NCBI RefSeq assembly: GCF_014633365.1 | Contig: NC_068351.1 | Span: 2,500,001-2,564,000, forward strand | Origin: Diospyros lotus | Taxonomy: Eukaryota > Streptophyta > Magnoliopsida > Ericales > Ebenaceae | DNA length: 64,000 nt | Direction: 5' to 3' | In this document: in pieces, positions 33,433-53,200 of the stretch | Position numbering within the stretch: the first letter of the stretch is position 1 | Layout of the letters: the number at the start of each line of letters is the position of its first letter | Notes under the pieces: model-generated | Seen by the model: the letters and a program-made list of their open reading frames with translations, nothing else | Told to the model about the DNA's origin: nothing | Database searches by the model: none | Position numbers and translations under genes: made by a program

Positions 33433-36400
33433 CTACCGCCTCAAGCTCTCAACTATATAGTCTGCATAGAGATTCCTTCATGGTAAAAAAAAAACACAAA
33501 ACAGATTAGCACTATAACCAAATTTGCAAACTCTGGAATTGGGAATGTTTGCAGTAGGTGCCATTAGTTGTAGGACGCGTGGGGAAGATGATCTTTATTG
33601 TTATTGGATGGTACATTAAAAGGCATGCAAATGAAGGCGGTAAGAAGAGAAAACAGTGAAGAGTTCAAAATTTATAGCTTACATAGAATGCTGGATTGCT
33701 TCGAATGCCTTCGAAGCTGGCAGAAAATCGTTCACTGCGACTTCCTTGTTCTCGTTTTTCTTGTCTAATTACTTGTTAAGAAAAATGACCAACATTTTTG
33801 TTTTGTATTGCAAAGACGAGAAACAAATGCATAAATGATATCATATACCTAAAAATGGTTATAGAAACATGTCATGGGCATCATGGGTGATCAATTATTT
33901 GATATATATTGACAGGTCTTAGAAGGATACAATCCTCAAAGAAGCGGCGGATTTCAGCCAGCCGATGAGGTGGGAGATTGTGGATGTCAGTGCAGTCTCG
34001 GTACTCAGGATCATCAGCACAAACTGCAATTATCTTGTCATCTTTTTCACCCTACATTCAGATGAAGGTTAAAATTCATCCAGGGTAAAAAAAAAAAAAA
34101 AGAATCCTTTAAGGATGAAAGAGAATTATCATGGCTGTCAGATCATGTCCACCTGATCAATCATAGGCATGAGGCCAATTGCTCTAGCCCGAAGAAAGCA
34201 TCCTGGAAGAACAGGTTCCTGTTTATATTTTTCAAATTTGGAAACATTAGCAGCTAAGGTAACATATGCTAACCGTTACAAAATAACTATATCATTGAGA
34301 AACAATAATAATTCAAACAATGGAAAGATAAAGCAATGAAAAAATAGTCAGGGCTAACTAGTTGACATTAGCATGTGCTAGATAACAGTGAACAGGCACT
34401 ACAGTCAAGTCAGTGAAGTTCACCCATAATGAGATTAAATTCCAATGTTACCTCATTTTTTATCCTCCAAATAATTATCCTCGACTGGCTAAGAAATCTC
34501 AAGTACAAAAAAACTAGTTGTCAGGTATCTCACCAGATTTCTTCAGTGAACATATTTTGCTTTGCTTGCTTGTTGAACCACAAGAAAGACAATTCTAGAA
34601 CAGGGCAGCCCCAAGTGACCCATCAAAGCTGATGCAACTCCAGTATTACTCTAGTTTAGATCCTGTGACTCCAGTACTACAAGATTGAAATTACATCCTA
34701 TCTAAGGACAAGCTACAAGAGATTTAACATGATTGTCTGTTAGGACCCCTGTTAGTCGCACTTACCAGTGACGTAAAAGGAGGGGGGAAGCAGGGACAAC
34801 CAAGGAAAATGACTCAAGGGAAAAGAGTCACATTTGGTTGGGGAGGGAATAACCACTCACGTGGCTGCAACGGACTAAGGATTACATATAAAAGGGAAGG
34901 GGAAGGGGAAGGAGAGAGGAGGCATCTGGAAAATTTTGGAAGAATGTGAAGAAATCAATAACTGGAGAAAGTAAATCTCCTCAAAACAGAGAAGAGAGAA
35001 ATGAAATAAACTTCTCTGAATCAAAATCCCGTTAAGTGTTCAAAACATGCGCCTACTAAACTATATATATAATATGACTGATCCTCTACATCCGGTTCTA
35101 TTTAGATACATTGCTGCTGCTGCACATAAACATAAAGAAATCTAACTCTATTTGTCTAACAATATAACCAAGAAAGAAGTCGTGGGAGAGAGAAGGCCCT
35201 CTCGAATAGGCCGATTTTGCTTTCTTTTGTTTGTATTCGCTCATAGTTACTGCTGTAAGCTTCTGTAATCAAAGAATCCCTGCTGTTCTATTGCTAAATT
35301 CAATCAATTGTAATCCATCATTGTCCTAGACTCTGCATGGAAGCTAAAGCTTAGAGCGCATATCCCAAAATATCACCAATGGATCTGGCTAAGTTGCCTC
35401 GATTTGGGGTAATACATAAAAAAATCAGCTGGACACTATATGACAAGAATGAAAGTGAAATTCTCAGCAAGTTACGTACGTAAGAAGAACTCTTCTACAG
35501 AGAAATTTGTTAACAATGCCTTGGCTGAAAATCCAAACTTAATTATGACACTAAAACGTGCTAGAAAATGTTAATTTTGCAGGGGTTTTTCCAATTCCCT
35601 TTTGATTCTTTATCTTCAACATGGCAAGTTTCATAGTGGGACTTAACCTATCCAGCCACGAGATGATTTGGGCCTTTCAGGTTCATCTTTTGTGAGCAGG
35701 CACAATGACAATATTAGAACACCTAGGATGAGAAGGGGCAATTACATCAAACTGAAGTACCTATATCAATGATGGGGTCTCTTGAGAAAGAATATTGCCA
35801 AAGAAGTAAAATGATTCTCAAAGTGATCAGGAACAAAGCAAAGCAAATAATTCAATAGCATATGCATGAAACATTCGTTGGCAAAATCAAGGTCATACCA
35901 AGGCTCAAATTAATTCTAGTTGCATTTGGAAATGATATTTCAGGTATGCATAAATAGTTCAAAGAAGCATGAAATGCATATAAACAACATACCTGCATGA
36001 TAACCAAAACATCTATGGGGTCATTATCCTCACACAAAGTTCGGGGGATGAATCCATAGTTATGTGGGTAAACAACTGATGAGTAAAGTACACGGTCAAC
36101 CTGCACATATGCATTGGTTTTAGCAACTCATTACAAGCAACAAAACATACAAAGATGAAGGGTTATTTTGTATGGCTGAGTACCTTGATCATTCCAGTTT
36201 TCTTGTCAAGTTCGTATTTGACCTTGCTCCCCTTGCTAATTTCAACCACCTGAAATAATTAACCACAATCATATAACACTTCTTATCATGGAAGAATGAC
36301 GGGACTTATGGAACGGCAGAAATGGGAGTTTGATTCAGACAAGGAACGTGTAGAATCAGAGGCAAATGGAACCATATAACTACGGGTAAAAGGCAGGTGC

Positions 36401-37422
36401 ACAAATGTGATAGAAATTCAAGTTGCCAGTTTTAGGTTTTCTCTTAACATATATAACCGATTACTCATTCAACTCCATGATTATCATATGCATATAGGAA
36501 AACTTCTCTAAAGATTTAAAGAACCACAACTGCTTTGCGTGGAAGCAAATTTATCCCCTTGTGTTGTGATCCAAATAGGTGAGAGTATGGACAAACGTGT
36601 TGACTCTGCACCTATTAACAAAAAATGAGATATAGAGAAGGTACGGCTGAGGAAAGGAAAAACATTATGGTATTGGGAGTGTGTTACACTCATTTCTTGC
36701 CATCCCAAATTTCTTAAATGTAGGCCAAGCATCAGATGGAAAATATCACCAACGTCTCCAGACACAGGCAGAGTATATTACACAATTTGTATTGAACAAA
36801 AATGGCTTGGAACAGTTTATACAGTTTCTAAAGGGGGTTAATGAATCAGATGGTCGCAGTTGCCAGCTGGTTTCAGATTATTTTCATCAGGAACTATGGC
36901 ACCCATTCCACCAAAGTGTTAGTGAGATGTTACAATAGCACATATGTGCATGTGATTAGGAGTATAATTTTTACTTTGTATGAAAACAGTATATCACAAT
37001 ATTAAGCTACCACTTCCTCCGAATGTCAGTACCGTGATTAACCATGTTGTTCGACTTGAAACAAATTTACTCTTCCTACAATCTATGAAAAAGAAGATAA
37101 TTGAAGACAAAGGCGGCCACAAAATTTTGAGCTCTACAACGTTTCAGTATCCCTTACACAGTTGAAAACCACTGGAGCTCCAGGTCCTGTAATGAATCAC
37201 AAAGATAGTTACATACCAAATGGTTACAAGATCAATAATGGAAAGGCATATTCTAGAAAACAATTCATCAGTTACAAATTAAGTACCTATTTCAAGGTCA
37301 TGCCAAGGATGTGCAGCAACTGATTTTCTGGTCATAGATGAAAGTGTTCTTTCATTGAGAGGTAGATGCAAAGTTTTGTGAGTGCTGATAGCTTTGTTAG
37401 GATTCTCAATCGGTGGAGTCAT
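33433..37422 (-). CDS. PPA: Soluble inorganic pyrophosphatase, 216 aa
   Basis: Hydrolyses pyrophosphate to two phosphates with Mg2+, pulling biosynthetic reactions forward. Eight coding exons: 37422-37287, 37186-37158, 36249-36184, 36100-35993, 34218-34153, 34051-33931, 33764-33683, 33475-33433 (TAG). All junctions are GT-AG and in frame, giving 216 residues, the normal family I length. The PROSITE-type signature DNDPIDV is at residues 102-108; other active-site segments are [14 protein letters not shown] (58-71), [20 protein letters not shown] (78-97) and [10 protein letters not shown] (136-145). There is no transit peptide, so a cytosolic isoform is likely. The 1.8-kb intron between exons 4 and 5 holds a solo LTR. 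The leader is spliced: a non-coding exon ends near 39111 (GGA|GTACGT). Confidence 0.97.
34738..35320. mobile_element. Solo LTR in a pyrophosphatase intron
   Basis: 583 bp starting TGTTAGGACCCC and ending GTAATCCATCA, flanked by a perfect duplication TTGTC (34733-34737, 35321-35325). Contains a promoter-like ACATATAAAAGGG near 34884 and a G-rich segment, as LTRs do. There is no primer-binding site or interior, so this is the product of LTR-LTR recombination. Read on the plus strand it is antisense to the host gene. Confidence 0.8.
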
Positions 37423-39110
37423 ATCTTCAAGCTACACACAAAATACACTAATAAATTTAAAGGAAGAGACATCTTTCAGTGAACCTACTTATGAATTTTC
37501 TGGCATTATTAAGTAACATATTAAATAAAATGTCAACAATTTGCTGTCCTAAACTTTAAAAGAAGTTCAGCTGGAGCATTTTTCCCAGATATTAGAAAAC
37601 CAAACTGGTTACCAAGTAAAAATGAAAATCAGTGACACGCAAAAGAATTCAGCCTCAATTTGGAGTATGCTAACTAAAACAAATATCAAGTTAAAGAATG
37701 AAAAATGCCATGATCTACTTAAAACTGTTGAGCATTCAATATCACATGGATCTAGCATAAAGAAAATAATAAATATAAGAAATATAAGGATGGGAGTTAG
37801 ATGGGTCCCATGTGGTTTATGAAATCCACAAATTCTAGTCCAAGGGCCATGGCCCCAAGGATTGCTTTGTGTTCTGTGCTTCCCTGACCTTGATATTGTT
37901 GTTAATAGTTACCAAGCTCATCTTTCTTAAGAGAGCCCGCCATACATAATAACAACACACAATTGACTACAATGCTTGCCCAATCACTTTTACCAAACTA
38001 GGGAAAAATTACATTTCATTTTAAACATCACAACAGTGTAGAAATTCAAATACAGCTTGAGCTCCAGCAACTTGCACAGCGTAATAAAGCAACCAGACAC
38101 ACGAGAAAAAAAAAAGCCTAGACTACAATAAAAATCCCTCAAGATTTAATTATAAAGAATTTAGAAGTACATGCGAGGACATAGCAACAATAAAACAATA
38201 CCCATTGTGAAGAACATTGGAACACAGTAAAAGCCTCAAAATATTGGAATGTTGGATAGCATGATTATTGCCTAAAAATGCTATAAATTTATTTCGAGAG
38301 GTATACCAGAAGCTCACTTTCTTTGACATTTTCTTTGGACCTCTACCCATTTAAAAGTTTCCCTCTTTCAAATTATTGGAGCCAGCCATAGCTAAGGCTA
38401 CAAGCACTTTGGATTTCAGAGGTTATTTACAGATTTCATGAAAGAACCACACATGATGAAACAGACAAGAGCAGGAACATAAATACCAAATAAATTTTTA
38501 ACATGACATGCAAAAATGCACATTGCATATTGGAAACTACAGATGTTGTCAAACACAACTAGAAACTAAACGTATCGGTTATTCTCAGGTCATACAAACG
38601 TGTGTTAACAACAAAGTGATCTTCAATAGCTTTAAAATAATTATTGTTCTGAAGATATGTTAACAACTATAACCCAATGTAGGAATCTGCGAGCACCATG
38701 AGAACCTGCAGTCTGCCTTTTACAGCACAATTTGCTATATGTCAACCTTTTCAGACTAACCCAATGTCGAAATATTAACCCCGACATTTGAACATTGCCT
38801 TCTCTTCCCATTCATCCTAGAAACCAAAACTTTAGCGTAACTAAGGAGCGCAGATCTGAAACTCAAAACGTGATGTTGATTCCAAATTTACAACTAAATA
38901 ACACCACACATACAATACGAACGGCAGCACATCGACAACGACAACATTAATTTCCAGAAACATAGTTATTCCAACATGAAACTATAACAAGCGAGCAAAA
39001 ACAGCATCAAACGGGAAGAGAAAATACAACTTGAGATACACCAAAAAACAAAAATACACAAGAAAAAACGATCAATCAGTTAAAAAACTTAAAGCTGGCG
39101 ATGAACGTAC

Positions 39111-39245
39111 TCCGAAGGCTACGATCTCGAGACGATTCAGAGATTAGAAGACAGATGGAGAAAGAAAAAACCCTAGAGAGAGAGAGAGAGATTTCCAGAG
39201 GTAAAGAGAAAGCAGAAGCTGTACGCGTTCCCGCTCTGTGTTCGG
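39111..39245 (-). other. 5' UTR exon of the pyrophosphatase gene (inferred)
   Basis: A GC-richer block with GAGA repeats (39179-39193 read as AG repeat) ends in the donor GGA|GTACGT at 39111/39110. The first coding exon has its acceptor (TTTTGTGTGTAG) nine bases upstream of the ATG, so a leader exon must exist, and this is the only good candidate upstream. The 5' border is approximate. Confidence 0.55.
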
Positions 39246-42200
39246 ACATCGCCATTTAAAGGCAAAAAGCCAAAGGAAATGGAAAATATTCTTACGTTCC
39301 TCTCTCTGTCTCTCTGTCCCTCTCCCTGCGCAAATAATATGCCATCTGTAATAAAAGCGACTGAGCCTGTAAACGGAACGGGTTTTATTTATATTAATCG
39401 GATTTAATTTATTTATATTTACAATTATTTAGTTGATGTGGAATCATTAAAAAAAGACTTATTTAAATGTAAAATTAAAAATTAAAGGGCTAATTTGGTT
39501 TTTTATTTTTAATTAAAAAATTAGATTAAATTTATATTCTTTTACGTTTTTTAATGATCACTTAAATTTTTTATTATTTACATTATATTCTTAAATTTAA
39601 TTTTTAAGTAAATTTAATTTCTTTATTTTGATTTTTTTGTGTCAATTTAAATTTTTTATTATTTTTATTAGATAATTTAATTTTTATTTTTAATTTAATT
39701 TAATCATTATATTTTTATATGTAAATAAACAAAATTAAATGAGATGATAACGTCGCATTATATTTATATCAAATTATAAATATTAAATTATTTAAAAATA
39801 TAAATTTATGAACATAATTAAAATAATAAAAAATTAAATTAACTTAAAAATATAAGTTTAAATATAAAATCTTAAATAACTATACAAACAAATATAAAAA
39901 TATAAATATAAATTCGACGAAAAATAAAGTTCCAATTACTTCCTAACCCCAAAAACATTTTTAATTTTTTATTAAAATTGAACAAAAAATAAAGGTTGAA
40001 TTGAATAGTATTTTGTGGCCCCCATTATTAATATTTTTCAACAAGTAATTAGTCCAATAGATTTGGACAGAGTTGACCGGCTGCTTCCGGTTCTAGAATC
40101 AGCTGAGACCCTGACCCGGTAAATGACAGGGCAATCTGGCCTGCCTCGCCTAATTAATTAATGATAGAAAATTACGATTCAACCACTATTTTTGGTTGGT
40201 TAATATAATTATTATTTTTTATTATAATTTCCTCACTTTATTTATTTTTATCAAAAACATTTGTTAGTTTCGTTATCACATGTTAAACCACCTTAATCAT
40301 ATTTCGTGCTTCGGATCAATTATCTCAATTTGATTATAAATTATCTTATTTTTAATTATTTAGCTGTGCTTACCATTGTCACATTTTTTTAGATGAATTA
40401 TATTTATTGACTCTTATTTTTAACATTTAAATAAATTTATTAAATGATTCAAAATAGTTCATATCAATCAATAAAATTATTTAAATATTAAAATAAAATA
40501 TAATAAACAATGTGTATTTATTGATATCTCAATACGTTATTTTTTATATAAATTTAAAATCATCAAAAGAGTCCATAATGAGATATCATTGATCATAAAG
40601 AAATTATAATTTTGAGTTCTTTGTATTGATTTAGGATTATTTTTTTTTTAAATTACGCACTATTATTGACGCATTTACTACGCAGCCCCTTGATTATAGT
40701 AAAGGGATTAAATCTCGAGAGGCGCGACTAGCTAGAATCAAACACAAAACATGCGGACTTTACATGAAGACTATGTCCCGTGTATAGTCCCAACTATTAG
40801 GGTCAATCGGGGCATGATTAACTTATTTTTTAATATTTTTTGAGTATTATGATTTGTCCATCTTTGGGACACATGCTGGGAAGAAAATGCCCTTAGCCCA
40901 AGAGGTTGTGATCCTGTGGACCACTTATTGACTTGCCAACAAAGAGTCGTCAACCTTACAAAACTTTTGAATTGTCAAGAATAAACTTCAAACATGTGTC
41001 CGTTACACGCTTAAGAATAATGTCACCTTGTCCATATACTTGAATCCAACCATAATATTATTAATTATTTTTGCATGAATGGGACCTATAGTTTGTTCTT
41101 GACAAAACGTGACACCAATTAACATGCATTATATTGAAGAATACGTCATGTACTTTTTTTTTTTATTTTAGTGTCCAATTTTTTGTTCAAATGAAAAAAT
41201 AGACTAAATTAGATCAAAAAATCTAATTTGGTCCAAGACTAAATAAGTTAAATCTTATCTTTAATTTAAAAAATCAATCTTTTGTCCGGTCTCAATTTTA
41301 AATCAAAAATCAAATAAATTATTATATATATATAACAAATAACAATATATATCGTTATATTGTTACTGTAACATAATAATATTCACCTGTTATATGTACA
41401 TATAGATTTAATAGAACCATATCAGATTAAATTACTTTAGTCTAGTCTGATCTTATGCCGTACAATCTGATATTTGAGCTAAGATTTTTATCAATTTCAA
41501 TATTGGTTTGGTCCATTTTATTTTTAATTAATTGAACATTCTTAATTTTTTCGATTCTCCACTTAATTATTGTGCGAGGTATTGTTTATTTTGACTTAAA
41601 AAGTATATGAATGCACTCACATTATTTTTGTCCTTAAAAAACAGGCTTTCAGCATAACCATTGCTAGCTCACCATTGACTTTCACTAATGTTAAATTATA
41701 GTTGCTCAACTATGAATGCCCCTTGGCACCACTGAGGTAGTGATCCAGCAGTTGAAAGTGTGCTTGGTGAGCGAGGAGAACCTGTGTTTGAGTCCCTTTA
41801 ACCCTTAATATTTTTCTTTATTAGTACCATGTAGCATGTCATCATTATTTATTGAGTTTAAGAGATAAAAAAAAGTAAATAATACTATCACTATCATCTG
41901 ACAATAATATGACTTGATTTCTCGAATATTATAGTTGTGTGTGACACTTTAATTATAAAAATATTATCAATCACAATACTTAATCTAAAATGGTGAGATA
42001 AAAGTTGGGATATACTCACAATCAAACGAAAGTCTCACTCTTCCTAGTTGAGAGCGAGTTAGAGTATTGTCAACTCAAATGAGAGTTTTTTGATCCCAAG
42101 TTCTACCTTTTTAGTATTTAGTAAAAATAAAAAATTCTCAATCGATGATTATATATTTTCTGAATATAAATAAGTTGTCATGAGATTCCGATCTTGCCAT

Positions 42201-43567
42201 AGATAACACCAAATGATATGGTTAGAATATGATTGATTTATGCTTATGATATATTTTTTTTATCTATATCTTGAATTTTGGACTATTTTTTATTTTTTTT
42301 CATTTTGAGAATTATTTTAATTTATGCCTTATACTTTATGGCTGACTTCAATAATATCCAATTTTGCCTAGGTGTACTCCACTGATATGGCGGATAAGGT
42401 GTCACGTTGATATAAAGGTTTAAAATGTTTTTATTATAATAATAATATATTATATTATTTTAATAGTATTTGTGCATTAAACTTTTTTTAAGAAATAAAA
42501 GTATCATTAAATGGCATATATTCTTAAAGTGAGCATTCGGTTAGTTTAGTTACTGAACTATTGAACAAATAGAAAAATAAAAAAAATTGAAAACCTAAAA
42601 AACCAAACAAATATGAAAAAAATTAAACCGACAACCAAAAAAAAATCAAAAAGAATAAAATATAAAAAAGTGAACCCCCACCCCCCAAAAACAACATCAT
42701 TTTTTACATCTCGATTTGTTTGATTATTTTGGTTTTTTCAATATGAAAATCGAATCGAAGTTAAATAGCTTAAATTGTCAAATTTGAAAACTAAATTGAA
42801 TTGAATCGAAAATTTCGATTAAACTGAATTTTTCTAATCCCCATATATTCTTTATAGGGATGTGAAAAAAAAAAACTGTCCAATTTGAATTGACCCTAAC
42901 CGTCAAATTGTGATTGGGGAGTCGATTTTAGTTTTATAGTTTACTAATCGATTTGTAAAATTAATTGCACACCGTTTAGTTAAAACTAAAAAAAAACTCT
43001 TCTATAACTATTAGCCCGACACCATATTTAACAAAAAGAAAAAGGGCGATAACATTTTAATTTGAGTGTATGAAATGAAGTGTATTAAACGTATTGATAT
43101 ATTTTTTTAATTTTAAACTTTTATGTGTTTTATGATGTTTAGTATTTTACAGGATTATATATATTAATTATTGAATTTTAGTGACTATATTTTTTATATT
43201 AAATTATCGTTAAAAAATTTAATTTGGAAAACTCTTTTTAAAATCCAGCAAGCCAATGCAAATGCCAATTCTTGATAAAAAAAAAAAAAAACATATACTA
43301 TTTGGCCTGCAATCTTAATGGGCCAGCTGCGCCTTACCGTTTGGCCCCAATCCAAGTCCACACATGTTATAATTAGTTATATTTTAATTAAAAATCAAAA
43401 TTAATACCACGGGCAAACCTCAAGCGGGATCATTGGGAATGCACGGTTCGGATTGCTGCTCCTGGACATTCACCATGGACACGCCTGTATCCTAACATAA
43501 CCCTCTGTCACCGAAAATAATAAATTCTTTTTCAACGGCCGACCGGAGCCGACGTCTCAGAGGGTCT
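39246..43567. other. Intergenic region between divergent genes
   Basis: Promoter side of the pyrophosphatase gene, then very AT-rich sequence. 39500-39935 is a foldback element. A tRNA-like promoter motif (GTGTTTGAGTCCC, near 41790) hints at a SINE relic. 42520-42840 is rich in AAACCGAACC/TCGATT-type motifs. No coding exon recognised. The Rab promoter and leader occupy the last 200 bases. Confidence 0.55.
39500..39935. repeat. Foldback element, copy 2 of the 32472-32945 family
   Basis: The arms pair across a loop near 39735-39760. Motifs are shared with copy 1: TAATGATCACTTAAATTTTT, TTTTTTGTGTCAATTTAAAT, AATTATGTTC. Borders are approximate because the flanks are AT-rich. Confidence 0.65.
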
Positions 43568-43767
43568 CTCTCTGTTGCGCTCTTTCCCCAATTTAGAGAC
43601 ATCTCAGAGAACTCTTCCATCTGCCATTGAATTACCATTTTGTGTTCTTTTTAGCATTTTATTTGTTTATTTTTTGGATAATTTACACTTCGTTGTTTCG
43701 ATTGAATGTTGTCGTAGAAGGACCTCGTTTCTAGGGTTTCTTCTTCTTGTTCTGTTCTGTAATTCAA

Positions 43768-50273
<6,506 letters not shown>

Positions 50274-53200
50274 ATTTGGCTGTTTGTATCAAACATGTCA
50301 TATGGGTACGCCTAAGCTTACCCTTTTGGCACAGAAGACTGATCTCATCTAGGTGTTATGCTGTTTCTTGTATGGTTCTTGCTATTATTATTGTTTCCTC
50401 TTCCTCCTCCTGCTGCTGCTGCTGCTCATTTTGTGTTTTTGAATGGAAATCGCATTTGAGAAATGATAAGTAATTAGTACTTACCAAACCAAAAACAAAG
50501 TAATTAGTACTCCATTTCTTATTTGACATAGGAAGAAGATTTGCTATTGCCAGACTCTCTTGTTCTAATTCTAAATATTTGGGTGGAATGGAAATGTTTC
50601 GCAGCAGCATTTTCGTTTGAATGGTTTATACATTTGGGGGATAGCCAAAACTGTAATATTAAGATACCCTTCTCATCAATTGGTAGAGTGTTGGAGAAAA
50701 TATTAAATGTAATTGTGAAATATCATGGTCTAATAAAATATTGTGACTATATTGTAACGAGTGAAGCTAAAACTCTATTTTAATGTGTTAATATGTCTTG
50801 AAAGGCAACTAATGTTAAATAACATGGTAAAATAAACTATGGAAGTTAATGGTGTGATATAATTCTAATAATTGTTAATTATAAAAGTACAAAGAATTAA
50901 CTAAAGAATTAGAATGCTAACATTAGACAATTTAAGAATTTTCTAATATTTTTCCTTAAAAAATGGATAAGAAATTCTCAAGCAAGACATTGATTTTTGA
51001 TTATAAATAAAAATAATTAGTGTTAAAAAAGTTGACATCTCTATCTACATGAAGATGGTGACGTCTTTATTTTGTTTCATAATACTATTCTCATCGACTA
51101 AAGTTGATTGCATTATTAAGCAAAAGCAATTATTAGACACCAATCCTTTGATTAATCAAATTTTATAAACTTTAGTTTACGTTTGGTTTGGAATAAAAAA
51201 ACACAAAAAAATGAAAAGAAAAAAAAATGGACGGTGCATTATGCAGGTAATGGGGAAATAATAATATTTTAGACACTAAATGCCCGTCATATTGACTTGC
51301 TTTTACTTTCTTGGGGATTTAATCAAATCCATGTACACCTTCAATACAATCCAAAATAGGGGGGAACTTAACATCTAGCTCAAAAAGTTGGCCAAACAAT
51401 TGGACGGATTGGGTGAAATTAGTGTTTGTAAAATTGGATTGCACCAACTGCTGCTTGATGAGTCAAGATCATGAGTCTGAAAAAAATAGGTTTGATTCAG
51501 TTTAAATAAAAAGAAGTGATTCTCAATCGAGCTATAATTGAATTGGTAGTCATACAAAACGGTGTGATTCATTCAGTTCACTTTCAAAGGTTAACAATTA
51601 CTCAAAACGTTGTCAATTGAGCAATATAAATAATCTAAAATCTCGTCTTTTCTCCAAATCCTAACGCCACAAAGACATTTCGAGAATCCACAACTCTTGA
51701 GCTTTCAACTCCCGTTCCCCTCTTCTTTTTTCTCTTCAATCTTTCATGTTTTTTCTTTTTCAATTTTCCTTCTTCTTCTTGCTCTTCAATCTTGGACGTT
51801 TATTTTTCTTCTTTCTTGCTCTTCGATCTTCCAATGTTTTTCGAATTCTCCAATCTTCTATTCTTCTATTTTTTATCGTTGTTCTTCTTCTATGATCTTC
51901 CCTTTTCTTCTTCCTCTTCCATTGTTCTTCTTCTTCTCCATTAATTTTCAATTGTCGATCTTCCATTTTTGTCTTCCCTTTGCTCGCTAGCCGTTCATCT
52001 CTGGCTGTTGCTCACATCTCAAGGATGTAACTAAAATATATTAATATATTATCATTAATTATGCATTTTTTTTATTAATTTATTTAATAAAAAATTAAAA
52101 CGGCCTGCCCTCTGTTCAAGCAATATTGGACCCTGAACCATTTCCTTTTTTGATTCAATCTGGTTTGGTTATGAAAATATTGGGTAAAATACTCGGTTCT
52201 TATTAGATAAAATATGCCCATTTCATCCAATAAAGGTAAAATAATTACTCATTTACTCAATCCAATTTAATCAAACCACTCAAATTGTTCAAATTTAATC
52301 GACCCAAATTGCCAAACTACAATCTTTGATTTGGGCAGTCGATGATGGTTTGAATTATTGGAAAAATAGATCATGGCGGTTAAGTTCGGTTTCAAATTTC
52401 GATAAATTAACATATGAAATCAACCATTCATATCTTTTAATTTAAACTCAAAAAATCCCTACAATCACTAATTCTTGATGATAATGACACTTTAGATGCA
52501 TTAATACATGATCGCGTCTTTTAATTTGAAACTCTGTGTCTTTTAACTTTTAGTATTCGATAAAATTGTTTTAATTTCATGTATATATGCGATAGAATGG
52601 GATTCTCCCACTCCCCTTTTCCTCCCATCACCACCCACCAGCACTTTGATTTGGTTTTTCTTTTTAGATAACCCAATTTGATTTGGTAACAATAACTTGT
52701 CTAAATAAAATATTATTATTATTATTTTGCTATGTACCCAAATAAATTATTCAATAATTGCAGTTGGATTTGGATAAGAAGATAATTTGATTGATATAAT
52801 CAGCCATCCATGCAAACGTAAAAGAATAGAATAAGAATAAGAGAGCATAATCTTAAAAAATAATAATCAATATGGACAAGAAGTTTGATGCTTTAAGAGA
52901 AGTACAACAATAAATGGAATATTAGTAATGCTAATTATTCTTGATATCACTCTCCAATTCGTGTAATAATCGTGCTCTTAATTAATTTTTTATTTTATTT
53001 TAAGATATTTTTAATAATCTTTGAGTAAGAAGTTATTTGAGACTCGTTTTATCTACAAAAAGATTGTGGGACTTGGTCTCTCGATGAAAGTTCTGATGCT
53101 CAAATCAATTATTGTATTTAAGGCCGAATGATGTAATAATGATACAATTAATGAGATACCTCATTTTTTAAAATTTATGTTTTATACAAGCTTATTGCAA

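Noticed and set aside
41715..41830. Possible SINE with GTGTTTGAGTCCC
   Set aside because: B-box-like motif present but ends and TSD could not be defined.
51697..51990. 97-aa ORF rich in Phe, Ser, Leu
   Set aside because: It is the translation of a TTCTTC-type pyrimidine tract with no domain, so a composition artefact.
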